A stretch of DNA of 64,000 bases, from the NCBI GenBank assembly GCA_018873245.2, contig JAEMBT020000006.1, positions 751,804 through 815,803 on the forward strand. Reading direction: 5' to 3'. The translations under genes were made by a program, and so were the position numbers. A model generated the notes under the pieces. The model searched no databases and had not been told where the DNA came from. It saw nothing but the letters and a program-made list of their open reading frames with translations. The DNA is from Archegozetes longisetosus (taxonomy: Eukaryota > Arthropoda > Arachnida > Sarcoptiformes > Trhypochthoniidae). The number at the start of each line of letters is the position of its first letter. Position 1 is the first letter of the stretch. Shown here in pieces: positions 1 through 10,020 of this stretch.

Positions 1-107
1 CAAAGAGTTAGTCATGAACGCAATGGTAAGATTAATATTATGATTCGGCATCAGGATTGAGTGCAGATTTCGGTCACATTTAATATGGACCACCAGCAGC
101 TAATAAT

Positions 108-182
108 GAAGCCGCCTTCAAGACTGGAGCCGCTTTCAAGACTGGGGCAGCTTCAAGAACTGGAGCAGCTTCAAGAACTGGA
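108..182 (-). repeat. 18-bp tandem repeats coding APVL(E/K)A
   Basis: Four head-to-tail 18-bp units encode the hexapeptide APVLEA twice and APVLKA twice. They lie in the frame that follows the 2-nt deletion of copy 1. The paralogue at 8.7 kb has only one clear unit followed by diverged ones, so the array grew in this copy. AAP-type repeats are common in arthropod cuticular proteins. Confidence 0.7.
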
Positions 183-878
183 GCTGCGAGTGAGGGGAGC
201 AATGGCGGCCCGGAGTCTGGGTTCTCCCTTTGCAACAACGGTGTGAACTTCTTCGTGAACTGGCTCGATCTTTTGGATAACTTTACGGAATGGCTGGATA
301 ACTTCACGGAGTTCTTGGATGACTGGCTTGTAGACCTCATGGACAAGTTGATGCGGTTCTTCTTCGGATCGGGTGGCCTCGTATTGTCCGGGGGCGCCAG
401 GAGTGTGGACCTGTTGGACAAGGACTGGACTGGATTGGGATCTGAAGACTATTTGAACGGGCTGTTCATTGGGCTCGACTTCGATGAGTTGAGGGATTGC
501 TGGCTCCTGTGGTAGAGCTAGTGGTCGAACCTCATATGTTCGGGTGCTCTGAATAGCAGCGGTAACTGGTCCGACAGGGACTGAACGGGCGCTGTAGCCG
601 TGGGTTAATGCAAGTCCTGCTCCACCATAACCTCCTGCTCTTAAGAGAGCTCCGGCGTTAACGTATGTGATGGCGAGCGAGAGAACGATAAACTAGCAGA
701 AAAAAAATAGATGAGTTTTCAATTTTTATTTTATATGCTTTCTTTGAACAAAAAGTTATAAGAGATTTGCAGCTTATAATTTCATATTGATCGCTGAGAA
801 CATAGAAAATGAATAGCATTTAAAGACTGGAACGTTTTTTTTCAAAGTTTCTTTCAAATATTGACTTACTTTAAACAT
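171..878 (-). CDS. cuticle-like secreted protein, copy 1 (frameshifted)
   Basis: Two exons on the minus strand. Exon 1 (878-870) encodes only M-F-K before a GTAAGT donor. Exon 2 starts at 692 after a CTAG acceptor and reads FIVLSLAITYVNAG, completing a signal peptide of about 16 residues. The mature part is rich in Pro, Val and Glu and includes the block PVIQELREVIQPFRKVIQ, almost identical to the paralogue ending at 8705. At about 191-193 this copy lacks two bases present in the paralogue. The frame therefore shifts and ends at a TGA (173-171), giving about 176 residues ending LTRSSSS. In the shifted frame, sequence down to 80 still encodes four APVL(E/K)A repeats and a GGPY end followed by TAA, so the ancestral C-terminus is preserved but out of frame. 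A structural cuticle role is inferred from the signal peptide and repeats. It could be a recent pseudogene, a shortened allele, or a sequence error. Confidence 0.68.
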
Positions 879-980
879 TTTGTAGTGAATTATGTTGATA
901 GTTGAAACTCTGTAAATTCAATGAAATAGTTATGAATTGCTATTCACTGGAACTGATGAAAATGAGACTGACAAAAACTT

Positions 981-988
981 CTTATATA
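981..988 (-). promoter_or_regulatory. TATA box of cuticle-like copy 1
   Basis: TATATAAG on the minus strand, about 105 bases upstream of the ATG at 878. The paralogue has a TATA box at the same relative distance. Confidence 0.6.
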
Positions 989-1062
989 CTGCTGATCAGG
1001 GAGTTGTCAGTGTCCGAAACAAGTATTTTGAACTTAAACCGCGTATAATTAGACAGGCAATA

Positions 1063-1290
1063 GGTCTTATTTTTAAGGAAGTGCTCTATTGAGGAGAAAG
1101 TTGTTATTGAGACACAGTTTCACTTATAGGTGAATCTCAGATCTATATTTTGAAGATGTTTTGCAGAGGCTATTCAGAGGCTATTCAAAACTTGTCTAAA
1201 GTTAAAAATATTTTACTTGAACTTAAAAACTAGACTTATTTAGGAGATCACAGCCACTGATTCCTGTCTCTTGAACTAGATATTTGTGAT
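1063..1290 (-). promoter_or_regulatory. conserved upstream block, copy 1
   Basis: Two stretches are nearly identical to sequence at 9805-10020 upstream of the paralogue. One is around 1091-1137 and contains gagacacagtttcac. The other is around 1254-1283 and contains cactgattcctgtctcttg. The sequence between them has diverged. The block lies about 200-400 bases upstream of the ATG. It contains an imperfect palindrome with TTCAC and GTGAA half-sites six bases apart. The intervening divergence suggests selection on shared cis-regulatory sites, but recent duplication alone could also explain it. Confidence 0.5.
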
Positions 1291-2919
1291 CATAAATATA
1301 TTATCTATTATAATATAACAGGAAACTGTGTGATTTTCACACAACAGCATTGATTGATTATAAATTAAGTCCTGTATTTGCTTTAAACAAATTGAAAATT
1401 AATTGTTTAGTTATCTATTCACCTAAAACATTGAATATATTTTGACAAAAGTTCTGATAGTTAAGAAATTGATATTTTTTTAGAATTGGCTACTATCAAA
1501 TTATGCATTTTCGTGTGAAAAATTAGCTAAAGTTTTCTGCATTTTTGGTTTAGTTACTTTATTACATAAAAGTGAGTTAGAGATAAATTAAAAACAACTT
1601 TCATTCATAGGATTTGGTAATAAGGAGAAAAGTAATTGATTTTCAATTAGAGAAGTTTAGAGAATATGGCTGCAATTATTTTATTGTAATCATTATTGTA
1701 ATCACAATCATAGGAATTGAAAAGCCTCTATTGAGACTCGAACTTTGATTTACTCATAAACAAACCATAAATACCAATTATAAATTTTCAGAAGCAACAT
1801 TAATTCGCATTGATACATTGAATACTAACAACTTTATGCTTTATCAAATTCAGTAATATATTAAGACTATAATAATGTAAGCATTTAGTTTTTCAAAATC
1901 ATAAAAATGCATAGCTGTCAGTCATATTCATTTAACGTCAGTGTATGCAATCAATTTTTATTATTAATGTAGCAATTTGATAAAAAGCACAAATTTTTGA
2001 TTTATCTACTCTTTCAGACTTTTAAATTTCAATGATTTTATGATGAGAAAATTGAATCATTCGATTGTAAAACGGTAATATCAGATTATCTCAAGTTCAT
2101 CATGTATCAAATTAAGTCATAATATTAAATTTTATGAGATCACTCATATACAGCAATTGTTCTGCTTTATTATGCTGTGGAACTCAAGAATAAATATTTT
2201 ATCTTCAAAATTGTTAAAGTTCTACATAAAACAGACATTGACGGTGTGAAAGATGCATAAAAAATTTAAGAATTGTTATGTTAAAAGTTTTATTTTTCAG
2301 AATGAAAATTAGAGAAGTACTTGGATTAGTAGCATAAATATCTTGTAAATTATTATTTTACTTATCTACTAGATCTTTCGCATAATTATTGGCTTAGTTT
2401 TGCTATCAAATTTGTGAGATAAAATTCAAACTTATAAGTTTTTTATTTTGATAACATGCATCAAATTTAATTCAGAAGTAAAAGTTCATAAGGCACTTAA
2501 GATCGGAACATTGGAATCATCTCTCGCAAATTTACTCAACAATAACCAAAATTAATACCTAACATAAGTTGATTCCAAGTTTTCATATATCCCATTGTTC
2601 TAAATTAGTAAATGATATTGATTGATTAGGCTGATTAAAATCTCAAACTAATATTGTATTGTATGAAGTTATGTAATAAATGAATTAAAATTTTTAAACA
2701 TTTTATAGTTAGAAAAAGTTTATTAAAAATTTGCACACTTTTTAGCAATAAAATGTTATCAAATATTTTCTTTGATATGCTAATACATTTTACAAGTCAA
2801 AATTATGAGAAAACTTAATGATTTTCTGATTCTTGAAGAACCAAATACATAGGAAAAATGACACATTTAAAGGAGCAAAGCGTTATCAAATAATTGATTT
2901 ATTTATTTATCAAATTTAT
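1291..2919. other. AT-rich intergenic DNA
   Basis: No open frame with recognisable protein similarity, no repeat array and no RNA gene were seen here. Confidence 0.5.
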
Positions 2920-2934
2920 TTATTTGAAGACTTC

Positions 2935-3605
2935 TTTCAAAATGTTTCTTCAATTCCGTCTGTTTGGCGATTTTTTTCACAGTGAACACATTCAGACTTC
3001 TTCTATGACTTCTAATGAGCTTTTATGAATATTACGAATGTGTTCTTTCTTCAAGTGCTTCAAATTAAAATAATCCGTTTGGCAACCTTCGTGATCTCAT
3101 TTAAATATTTGACTCCGTAATGCCTTTTAACGTGTTGATTCAAACTTAATTTTGCGGTCAAAGATGAGTCACATTGTTTGCAATGATGTGACTCTTTTCC
3201 CTACGATCGCGATAGTGAATAAATGTTTGATGTTTGAAGTGAGTGCTTCATTAAATCGAATAAAATCGCATTTAAGCGATTTCTCGTGCCAATCAATCAA
3301 TAAATGATTTAGAAGTTAGTGCTTCAGTTTGAACTATCAATTTGACCCATCATTGAATTTTAAGTTTTAAATTTGAGCGGATGCCGATTAATTTGTTGTA
3401 AATTTCCAAATTCTTTGTAACATCAATTGAAGTCGTATTTAAATCGTGTTTCTTTAGAGTGAACCTATTTGTGACTATTCATATGTTTGAATCGTTTCTT
3501 ACGCTGAGGCTAAATTCATAAATATTTTATCCTGAGTGAGCCATTTTGGATTACTTGAAATTACTATGACCCGCAAAACTTTGACCAGAGTTAAAAAATA
3601 ATAAC
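2935..3605 (-). pseudogene. decayed C2H2 zinc-finger array
   Basis: No long ORF exists, but short minus-strand pieces in shifting frames read as successive C2H2 fingers. The best is near 3190-3114, where CKQCDSSLTAKLSLNQHVKR fits C-x2-C-x12-H-x3-H and is followed by the linker-like HYGVK. Others are QSFAGHSNFK...SKMAHSG near 3590-3545, KRFKHMNSHK near 3495, CYKEFGNLQQINRH near 3430-3375 with a Cys changed to Phe and a stop beside it, a frameshifted finger near 3085-3030, and CVHC (2990-2979) followed after a one-base shift by AKQTELKKHFER. Stops and indels are scattered throughout, so this is a dead copy of a poly-zinc-finger transcription factor with at least five fingers. The parent gene is not in the window. 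Confidence 0.75.
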
Positions 3606-4002
3606 TTGTGTCGTTTGTTTCTTCCTCACAAAATTGATGCGTCGATTAATACTGTGCCTATGTATCTTTCGAAATTGAAACTATCGTAATGATCAGCGCA
3701 GCAATTGTAAAAATGAGAATACTAACACCCAATTATGTTTACTGCATAATAATTCAGTTTTTCACAGAAACACTAGAATCTTATGGCTTAGACAGTCATT
3801 TTTATTGTTCGTGGTATTTAAAGGCCAGTTTATCACTGAGTTAAGCTAAATATAAAATGAGTTTTAAGAATTTGCTTGATTCTTTCAACTGGCTTATTGG
3901 GTTCTTCAACGTCTTGAAAATGTTTAATGGGACCCTTTCGGTCAATATACAGTTAGGCGCTCGTAATCACACTTAAATGGTTTCGAGTCTTTATTTGGTT
4001 TT

Positions 4003-4300
4003 GTATTAGTTTGGTGAATCAATTTTGTGCCTTCAGGTATCTACCGGTAATATTGCATAGTTAGAGACAAAAACATGAACCACAATCATAAGGAATCTTT
4101 ACTCAATTTTATTTGCGATTAAGATCAATATATTTTGAGTGATTAAAGATGCTTCACCTTTTAAAATCTCTAATTAATGTGCTTATTACGAAAATTGATG
4201 AAATTCACAAGCCTTCATTTGATTGTAGTTTATGTTTTGTCTCTACACAATATTACCAGTAGATACCTGAAGGCGCAAAATTCGCTCGCCAAACTAATAT
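4003..4300. repeat. inverted-repeat (foldback) element
   Basis: The left arm, about 4003-4090, contains ccttcaggtatctac. It is matched in reverse complement by the right arm at about 4217-4300, with agatacctgaagg. Arms are about 85 bases and roughly 80% alike by eye, with about 125 bases between them. It resembles a small non-autonomous element or MITE. No target-site duplication could be fixed. Confidence 0.65.
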
Positions 4301-6867
4301 TATTTTGTTTGAATCCGTCTTTACCATTATTTTATTGATTTTGTTAATCTTTTATTTCCCTCGTTACAGTTTACTTCAATTTGGTTCAGATCAGCGATTG
4401 GTTGCTCCTCTGGATCAGTTCTATAAATAAATTGATGAACTTTCAGTAAACTAATGTGGGGCCAACTTAATGCAACCCACATGTCAAATATCTGATTAAC
4501 AAGCAATTTATTTATCATTTCATTCGAATCTAAATTTGATTTCCAAATATTAGAGTCAACATTGTCTATAAAATTAACTTTTGCTCATTATTTTTTTAAA
4601 GCTGTTAACTTGAAAGTATCTCTTAATTGAATAGCAGTTAAACTTGTCTTCGCGAATAAAATTAAGAATAATGTCAACTTAATAGCTATTTGAACGATCC
4701 ATTTTGAATCTGAATTTGGTACATTTTAGAGCCATAAATCTTATGATGACAAAAAGTGCTGTATAACTCACAATAGAAGATACTAATTTTGAAATATAAA
4801 AATAAAGGCCAAACTTAATATACTAAAGAATTATGAAAAATTAATTTTAGTGATCTCAACATTATTGACTGCTTATTTTTCTGTTTCAATTTTGATCGAA
4901 TTTCGCTTCTGATAAACTAAAATAAAAATAAGCTACTTATCTGATACATGGCTTGAAGTACTTTAGCCAGTAAATTGAGCTTATGAGCACATCGTATTTG
5001 ATGTAGTGCTATACTTATTCAACTCACAGTTAATTTTAAAGTTCAAATCTCAGTTTATAAATGAAGAACATTATTTCGTCACTCATACGAATGCAATCAA
5101 TTTCCCAATACATCATTAATTGTCGCGAATTTAAGTTAATGACAAAACTTAATGAACATTAGAATTGTCTAAAAAATCGACGCTTCATTCATACTAATAC
5201 TCAAATTTATTTTGACAAAATATTGCACTTTCAAGATTAACTTAATTTATTATGTGCGGGAGAGTCATAGAACTGTAACTTTCTGTAAAAATAAATTTCG
5301 AATATGGTATAAATTTAGTGCTAATATCTTAACATATTCTCGTATCTGTCGAATTGTTTTACTAATTTAGATAAAATTAGCTAAATTCCGGGCCTTGTGG
5401 TTACAATCAACTTTAGCTCAAAATAAGGATTTTTCATTGTTTATCAAATTTTTAACTTATTAAAAATAAACTACATCACTGAATAAATTTTAAGGTTTTT
5501 CTAGATAAACACCTTGATATTTTGGATGCTAGAAAAATATCTAATGTGTTGTGGTGGCCTTTGGTTCCCCACTAACTACGGCGGTGATCATTTGCAAGAT
5601 ACATAAGATTCACCGACATTATAAAGAAAGATAAATATAATTTTGACAATATTTCGTGGTTGTTTTTATCTTCAGAACACACAAATTCTTTAATATCATC
5701 ATTAATTTTCAATTCAGTTGTAGCTACTTTCAAATAGTCATTGCTATCTTTGGTATTTTGTTGAATTTCTGAAATTCTTATATTTTTCATATTACGAATA
5801 CTTGATGTGAAATCAAAATGCAATTTGATATTTGCATCCATTATTCAATTAATTATCGATCACTAAAATATTTTGACATCAAAACCTGTATGAAACAATA
5901 AATTCCGAAAGGAAAAGCAAAATACTAGAAATTTAGAGTACTTTTGAAAATCGGGTGAAATTTTTCTTAAACTGTAAGGTATAAACTTATGATTAGTTCT
6001 GCAAACTATTTTAAGTTACAAAATATAACGAGTCAGTTAATTAAACTTTGAAATAACGAAAAAGTTATAATGAAAAAGATTCACAAAAATGATTTTTTGA
6101 CAGGAATCAAAAGTTATTATATAAGAAGCAAAAATTGGTATTTTAGCTCATTGATGAAGGGTCAAATGTTGAGAAAGAGCTCGCGCCTAAAATACATTGA
6201 CTTATAGATTTGTAGTGCACGATCGAATTCTGTTTTAAACAAGCAACTAAAGGATGCGTCATAAGAGATTCTAACAATTCTCGATACAAAATTTTTTACA
6301 AAATATTTTGTTATTTGTCTAGACTTATATAGTGTAATTTTGGTGTAGAATGTTGGAATCATGACTATTTTATCGTATCTGTTATGTTTTATCCGTAGAC
6401 CTCTGGAAAACTCTTTTTTCATTCCATTATATATGAATATTTAAGCATGGAAGCCGAAATGTACCGTCGACAGATAAAAGTTATGTATTTGTCATCACTA
6501 AAAAGATGCAGAAGAGTTGATAAACCTAAGGGCTCAACAACTTATTGAGATCTGATATTCAGTATCTCATTACGTTTAGTGATATTAATCGATAAATGAA
6601 TACAAATTAGAAAAGATTAAGTTGAGTAAGACCGAAGTGATAGCTCGAGAGGACAGTCCAACTTATCATTAAAATTATTTAAACTGAATCACAGTTGACT
6701 GTTGAACTATTTTGATTGAAATAGTTTGATATATTTTATCAGTAGTGACTTATTGTTTTTCTTATGAATACAAATAAATTGAGATTACTCATATGAACTG
6801 AGTAATGCCATAATTTGACGCTATAAACTTATAGTTTCAAGTCTTTTCAGAGATTAAATCTACGCAT
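4301..6867. other. AT-rich intergenic DNA
   Basis: Open stretches of 60-90 codons occur on the minus strand at 4327-4518, 5572-5841 and 6162-6422. None has a recognisable motif, splice context or paralogue in the window. They are compatible with chance in AT-rich DNA. No other structure was seen. Confidence 0.45.
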
Positions 6868-7857
6868 AATCGACCGACTGTACTCCTTGCCTCACTTTTG
6901 AAATCTAAAAGGCTTATACAAATTAAAAAGATAAGGTAAGACCGAAGACTAGTATTTAATATTTGGTCATCTAGTCTTTTACGAGAACGAACGAATATGT
7001 GAGAAAGCTTTGAAAAACTGAATCAGAGTTTGCCCTTTTTAGAAATTATATGCTAACCACACTTCATATCAAGCCTGAAAGTTAAAAAGTACTGCTTTAG
7101 TTACGTGAAAAAGCAAAAGGATTTATAATTACATTTTATACTCTGTTCAACATTTAACGCAAAGCTCAATACAAAGTTAACCGAATGATTCATTTTATTG
7201 TATAAGAGTTAGTAATATTTATCAATACTATTAAGTTCTTATTAATGTCATTTTAAAGAAATACTTGACATCCAATGAATTAATCTATAAGTAGGAAATC
7301 TCTTATCTATAACATATCAAATTGAACAGAAAAATATTCACTCAATAATTGCAAACCAATGCATCAAACAATTTGACAATTCGTTTCCATATGGTCTTTT
7401 GCATTTCTATACAATTGAGCTTATTTCTCACCTTTCTTTTATTTTTATCGAGCAATTCGTGCAATCATTTTTTTTGCTTCTAGTACAACAATTATTGTCC
7501 AAACTATACAATGTGTTATAGCATTTTGAATTTACTGATTTATGAACATATTCAAGAATCTTATAGATATCCAAAAGTTTTTCACGAGATATAGACTGAG
7601 GTTTTTCGTACGCAAGATTAATATCATTTTATGAGACTAAATACTGTTTTTAATAAAGAAGTTTTTGTGTAGTTAGCATTTAATCTCTAAAATGTGCAAA
7701 CTCTGATTCAGTTTTGAAAAAGTTTTCTTATATATTCGTTCGTTCCCATATGACTAAATGACTAAATATCAAATATTAGTCTTCAGTCTTACCTTATCTT
7801 CTAGTTTGCATAAGCCTTTTTGATTTGAAAGGCCAAGCGAAGAGCACACTTCGACTT
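6868..7857. mobile_element. TIR element with about 195-bp arms
   Basis: The left arm (6868-7062) and right arm (7667-7857) are inverted copies. Shared landmarks in order are aaaggcttat, agataaggtaagac, a gaacgaacgaatat block, actgaatcagagtttgc and atgctaac. Identity looks like 80-85%. The roughly 600-base spacer has no convincing coding sequence. The layout fits a non-autonomous foldback element. The superfamily and target site were not identified. Confidence 0.7.
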
Positions 7858-8704
7858 CAATGCTTGAATATACACCACATCACAATAGTATTAATTATTT
7901 GTCAAACTTCAATTTTTTCTTAGCTCACCTTTTTCATTTCCTCATTACATTATTCATTCTTTACCATATTCAATGTTTACTTTAACGGGACATTAGTCTT
8001 ATGGTATTTTCTCGCTTTTATTTTGTTTTAACATAAGTGAGCAGAGTTTGAAGTGAAATGGTTTAAGTGCCCACTTAATATATTTAAAAACTATTTCAAA
8101 GATATAGTTCCTTTTGACAAATAGGAAAAATTTTTAGCTAATCAAACCTTTAACTCTAAGCTATAAAACAAACTCAAATTTGCCCAACAACTGTACTTTT
8201 AAATTAAATTTGATTTCAATAAGGATATTATATTCTATAGAGAGGCTTGTTTCCTATTTTCACAGATTATACCTGCAGACACTCTCAAAATTATTCTTAA
8301 AACCAAAAGAAGCGCAACATACACTATGATGAAAAAATGACTGAATCTGTTTGATAAATATGATTAAATCTCATAGAAGATGAAAGACTTCAATAAAGAC
8401 AAAAATTACAATGAAGCAACAAGTATGGGTTAAACTAATTATTGAAACGTTAAAACAATTTCTACTCAATCAATAAAACATAGTAAAACAAATTTCAAGA
8501 GTAATAGAAGATTTTAATAAAGCTCTCGTAAAAATAGAATTATTGTGAATAAAGTTACATATGAATCGTATTCATTCTACTATTTCAATAATTATCTAAA
8601 ATTTGGTATTTTGTATAAATTTTTAGTTAAAATGCTCGAAATGTACTCAATGGTAGAATATTTTATACTTCCGTATCAGTAGCTAATTTACAATCCAAAG
8701 TATT
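7858..8704. other. AT-rich intergenic DNA, 3' flank of cuticle-like copy 2
   Basis: This probably includes the 3' UTR of the gene ending at 8705. No other gene or repeat was recognised. Confidence 0.4.
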
Positions 8705-9602
8705 CTAATAGGGCGTTGCGGCTAGTAGTGGAGCAGACTTGTAGACCGGGGCAGCCTTTAGGACTGGGGCTGCGAGTGGGAGGGGAGCAACGGCGGCCCG
8801 GAGTCTGGGTTCTCCCTTTGCAACAATGGTGTGAACTTCTTCACGAACTGGCTCGATCTTTTGGATAACTTTACGGAATGGCTGAATAACTTCACGCAAT
8901 TCTTGGATGACTGGCTTGTAGACCTCATGAACGAGATGGTGTGGTTCTTCTTCGGATCGAGTGGCCTCGTATTGTCCGGGACCTGATGGGGTGTGGACCT
9001 GTTGGACAAAGACTGGGCTCGATTGGGATCGGAACAAGATGTGTACGGGTTGTTCAGTGGGTTCGACTTCGATGAGTTGAGGGATTGCTGGCTCTTGTGG
9101 TAGAGCAACATGTCGCACCTCGTATGATCTTGTGCTATGGACGGCAGCAGTCACGGGTCCAATCGGGACTGAACGCAATGCCGGCCCATATCCTCCAGTC
9201 AATGCAAAGCCTCCATAGCCTCCGCCTAATCCTCTCAAGAGATTTCCAGCGTTTACGTATGTGATGGCGAGTGCGAAAACAACGAACTGATAGTAGAAAT
9301 TTTTATAAATTCGATTATTTTAAGAAAATTATAAATTGAATCACTGTTTTACAGTAGTTTTAAAAATTTTGCAGCTTTCAAAGAAAGTTATAAAAGAAGT
9401 TTCTTCTTATGAAAAAAGATTTAAAATTTTAAACACAGCAGAAAATTTTCAATCTTCGAAAATTGAAATATTTTTCTGGCAAAGAAGATATAAAATTTGG
9501 TAAATTCAATGATTCTCATGAAATTAGATTTTGCACATGTTTCAAAACATATCTTTTGGTTTTCAATTGAACAAAAATATATTTTTCACTTACTTTGAAC
9601 AT
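8705..9602 (-). CDS. cuticle-like secreted protein, copy 2
   Basis: Two exons on the minus strand. Exon 1 (9602-9594) encodes M-F-K before GTAAGT. Exon 2 runs from 9286, after an ATCAG acceptor, to the TAG at 8707-8705, giving 196 residues. MFKFVVFALAITYVNA forms a signal peptide, followed by a Gly-rich segment (GLGGGYGGFAL). A middle domain contains FRSQSSPVFVQQVH, an acidic stretch and PVIQELREVIQPFRKVIQ. The tail is Ala-Pro rich, with APVLKAAPVYKSAP ending LLAATPY. The tiny first exon that interrupts the signal peptide and the AAP-type tail are typical of arthropod cuticular protein genes, and the protein is probably secreted into the exoskeleton matrix. There is no Rebers-Riddiford chitin-binding consensus, so chitin binding is not claimed. 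The middle domain resembles sequences remembered from acariform mites. It is the intact member of the tandem pair. Confidence 0.85.
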
Positions 9603-9695
9603 TTTGAGCTTCACAACTATTGAGCTGCAACAGTAAAAGTTATTTGAAATACTATTGAAAGCTTTCAATAATGGATAATAGTAGACTGAGATTGC

Positions 9696-9703
9696 TTTTT
9701 ATA
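9696..9703 (-). promoter_or_regulatory. TATA box of cuticle-like copy 2
   Basis: TATAAAAA on the minus strand, about 95 bases upstream of the ATG at 9602. It is positioned like the TATA box of copy 1. Confidence 0.65.
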
Positions 9704-9804
9704 TGGTAGTGATGAGGATATAGTTGTGATGGGGGAGTGGTGAGTATCGGAAAACAGTATAAGAAAAAACTACTCATAATTAGTCGGATAATACATACAA
9801 TGTA

Positions 9805-10020
9805 TAAGGAAGTGGTCCAAAGAGAGGAGAAAGTTGTTTTTGAGACACAGTTTCACTCATAGGTGAATCTGAAAAACTACGTCTACATTTGATAGGTTTT
9901 TCTGAGGTTACGCAAAAAAAACTTGTCCCAAGTTTAGAAATGTTGGGCATAACCTTAAAAACTAGACCGTTATTTGGGAGATGATAACCACTGATTCCTG
10001 TCTCTTGAACTAGATATGAG
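9805..10020 (-). promoter_or_regulatory. conserved upstream block, copy 2
   Basis: This is the partner of 1063-1290. It shares gagacacagtttcac, the TTCAC-n6-GTGAA palindrome, aaccttaaaaactagac and cactgattcctgtctcttg in the same order and at similar spacing. It lies upstream of the intact gene. Probable shared enhancer or proximal promoter elements; the factors that bind are unknown. Confidence 0.5.

Noticed and set aside
4327-6422. Minus-strand ORFs at 4327-4518, 5572-5841 and 6162-6422
   Set aside because: 63-89 codons with no motif, no splice or promoter context and AT-driven composition. Chance open frames are expected here.
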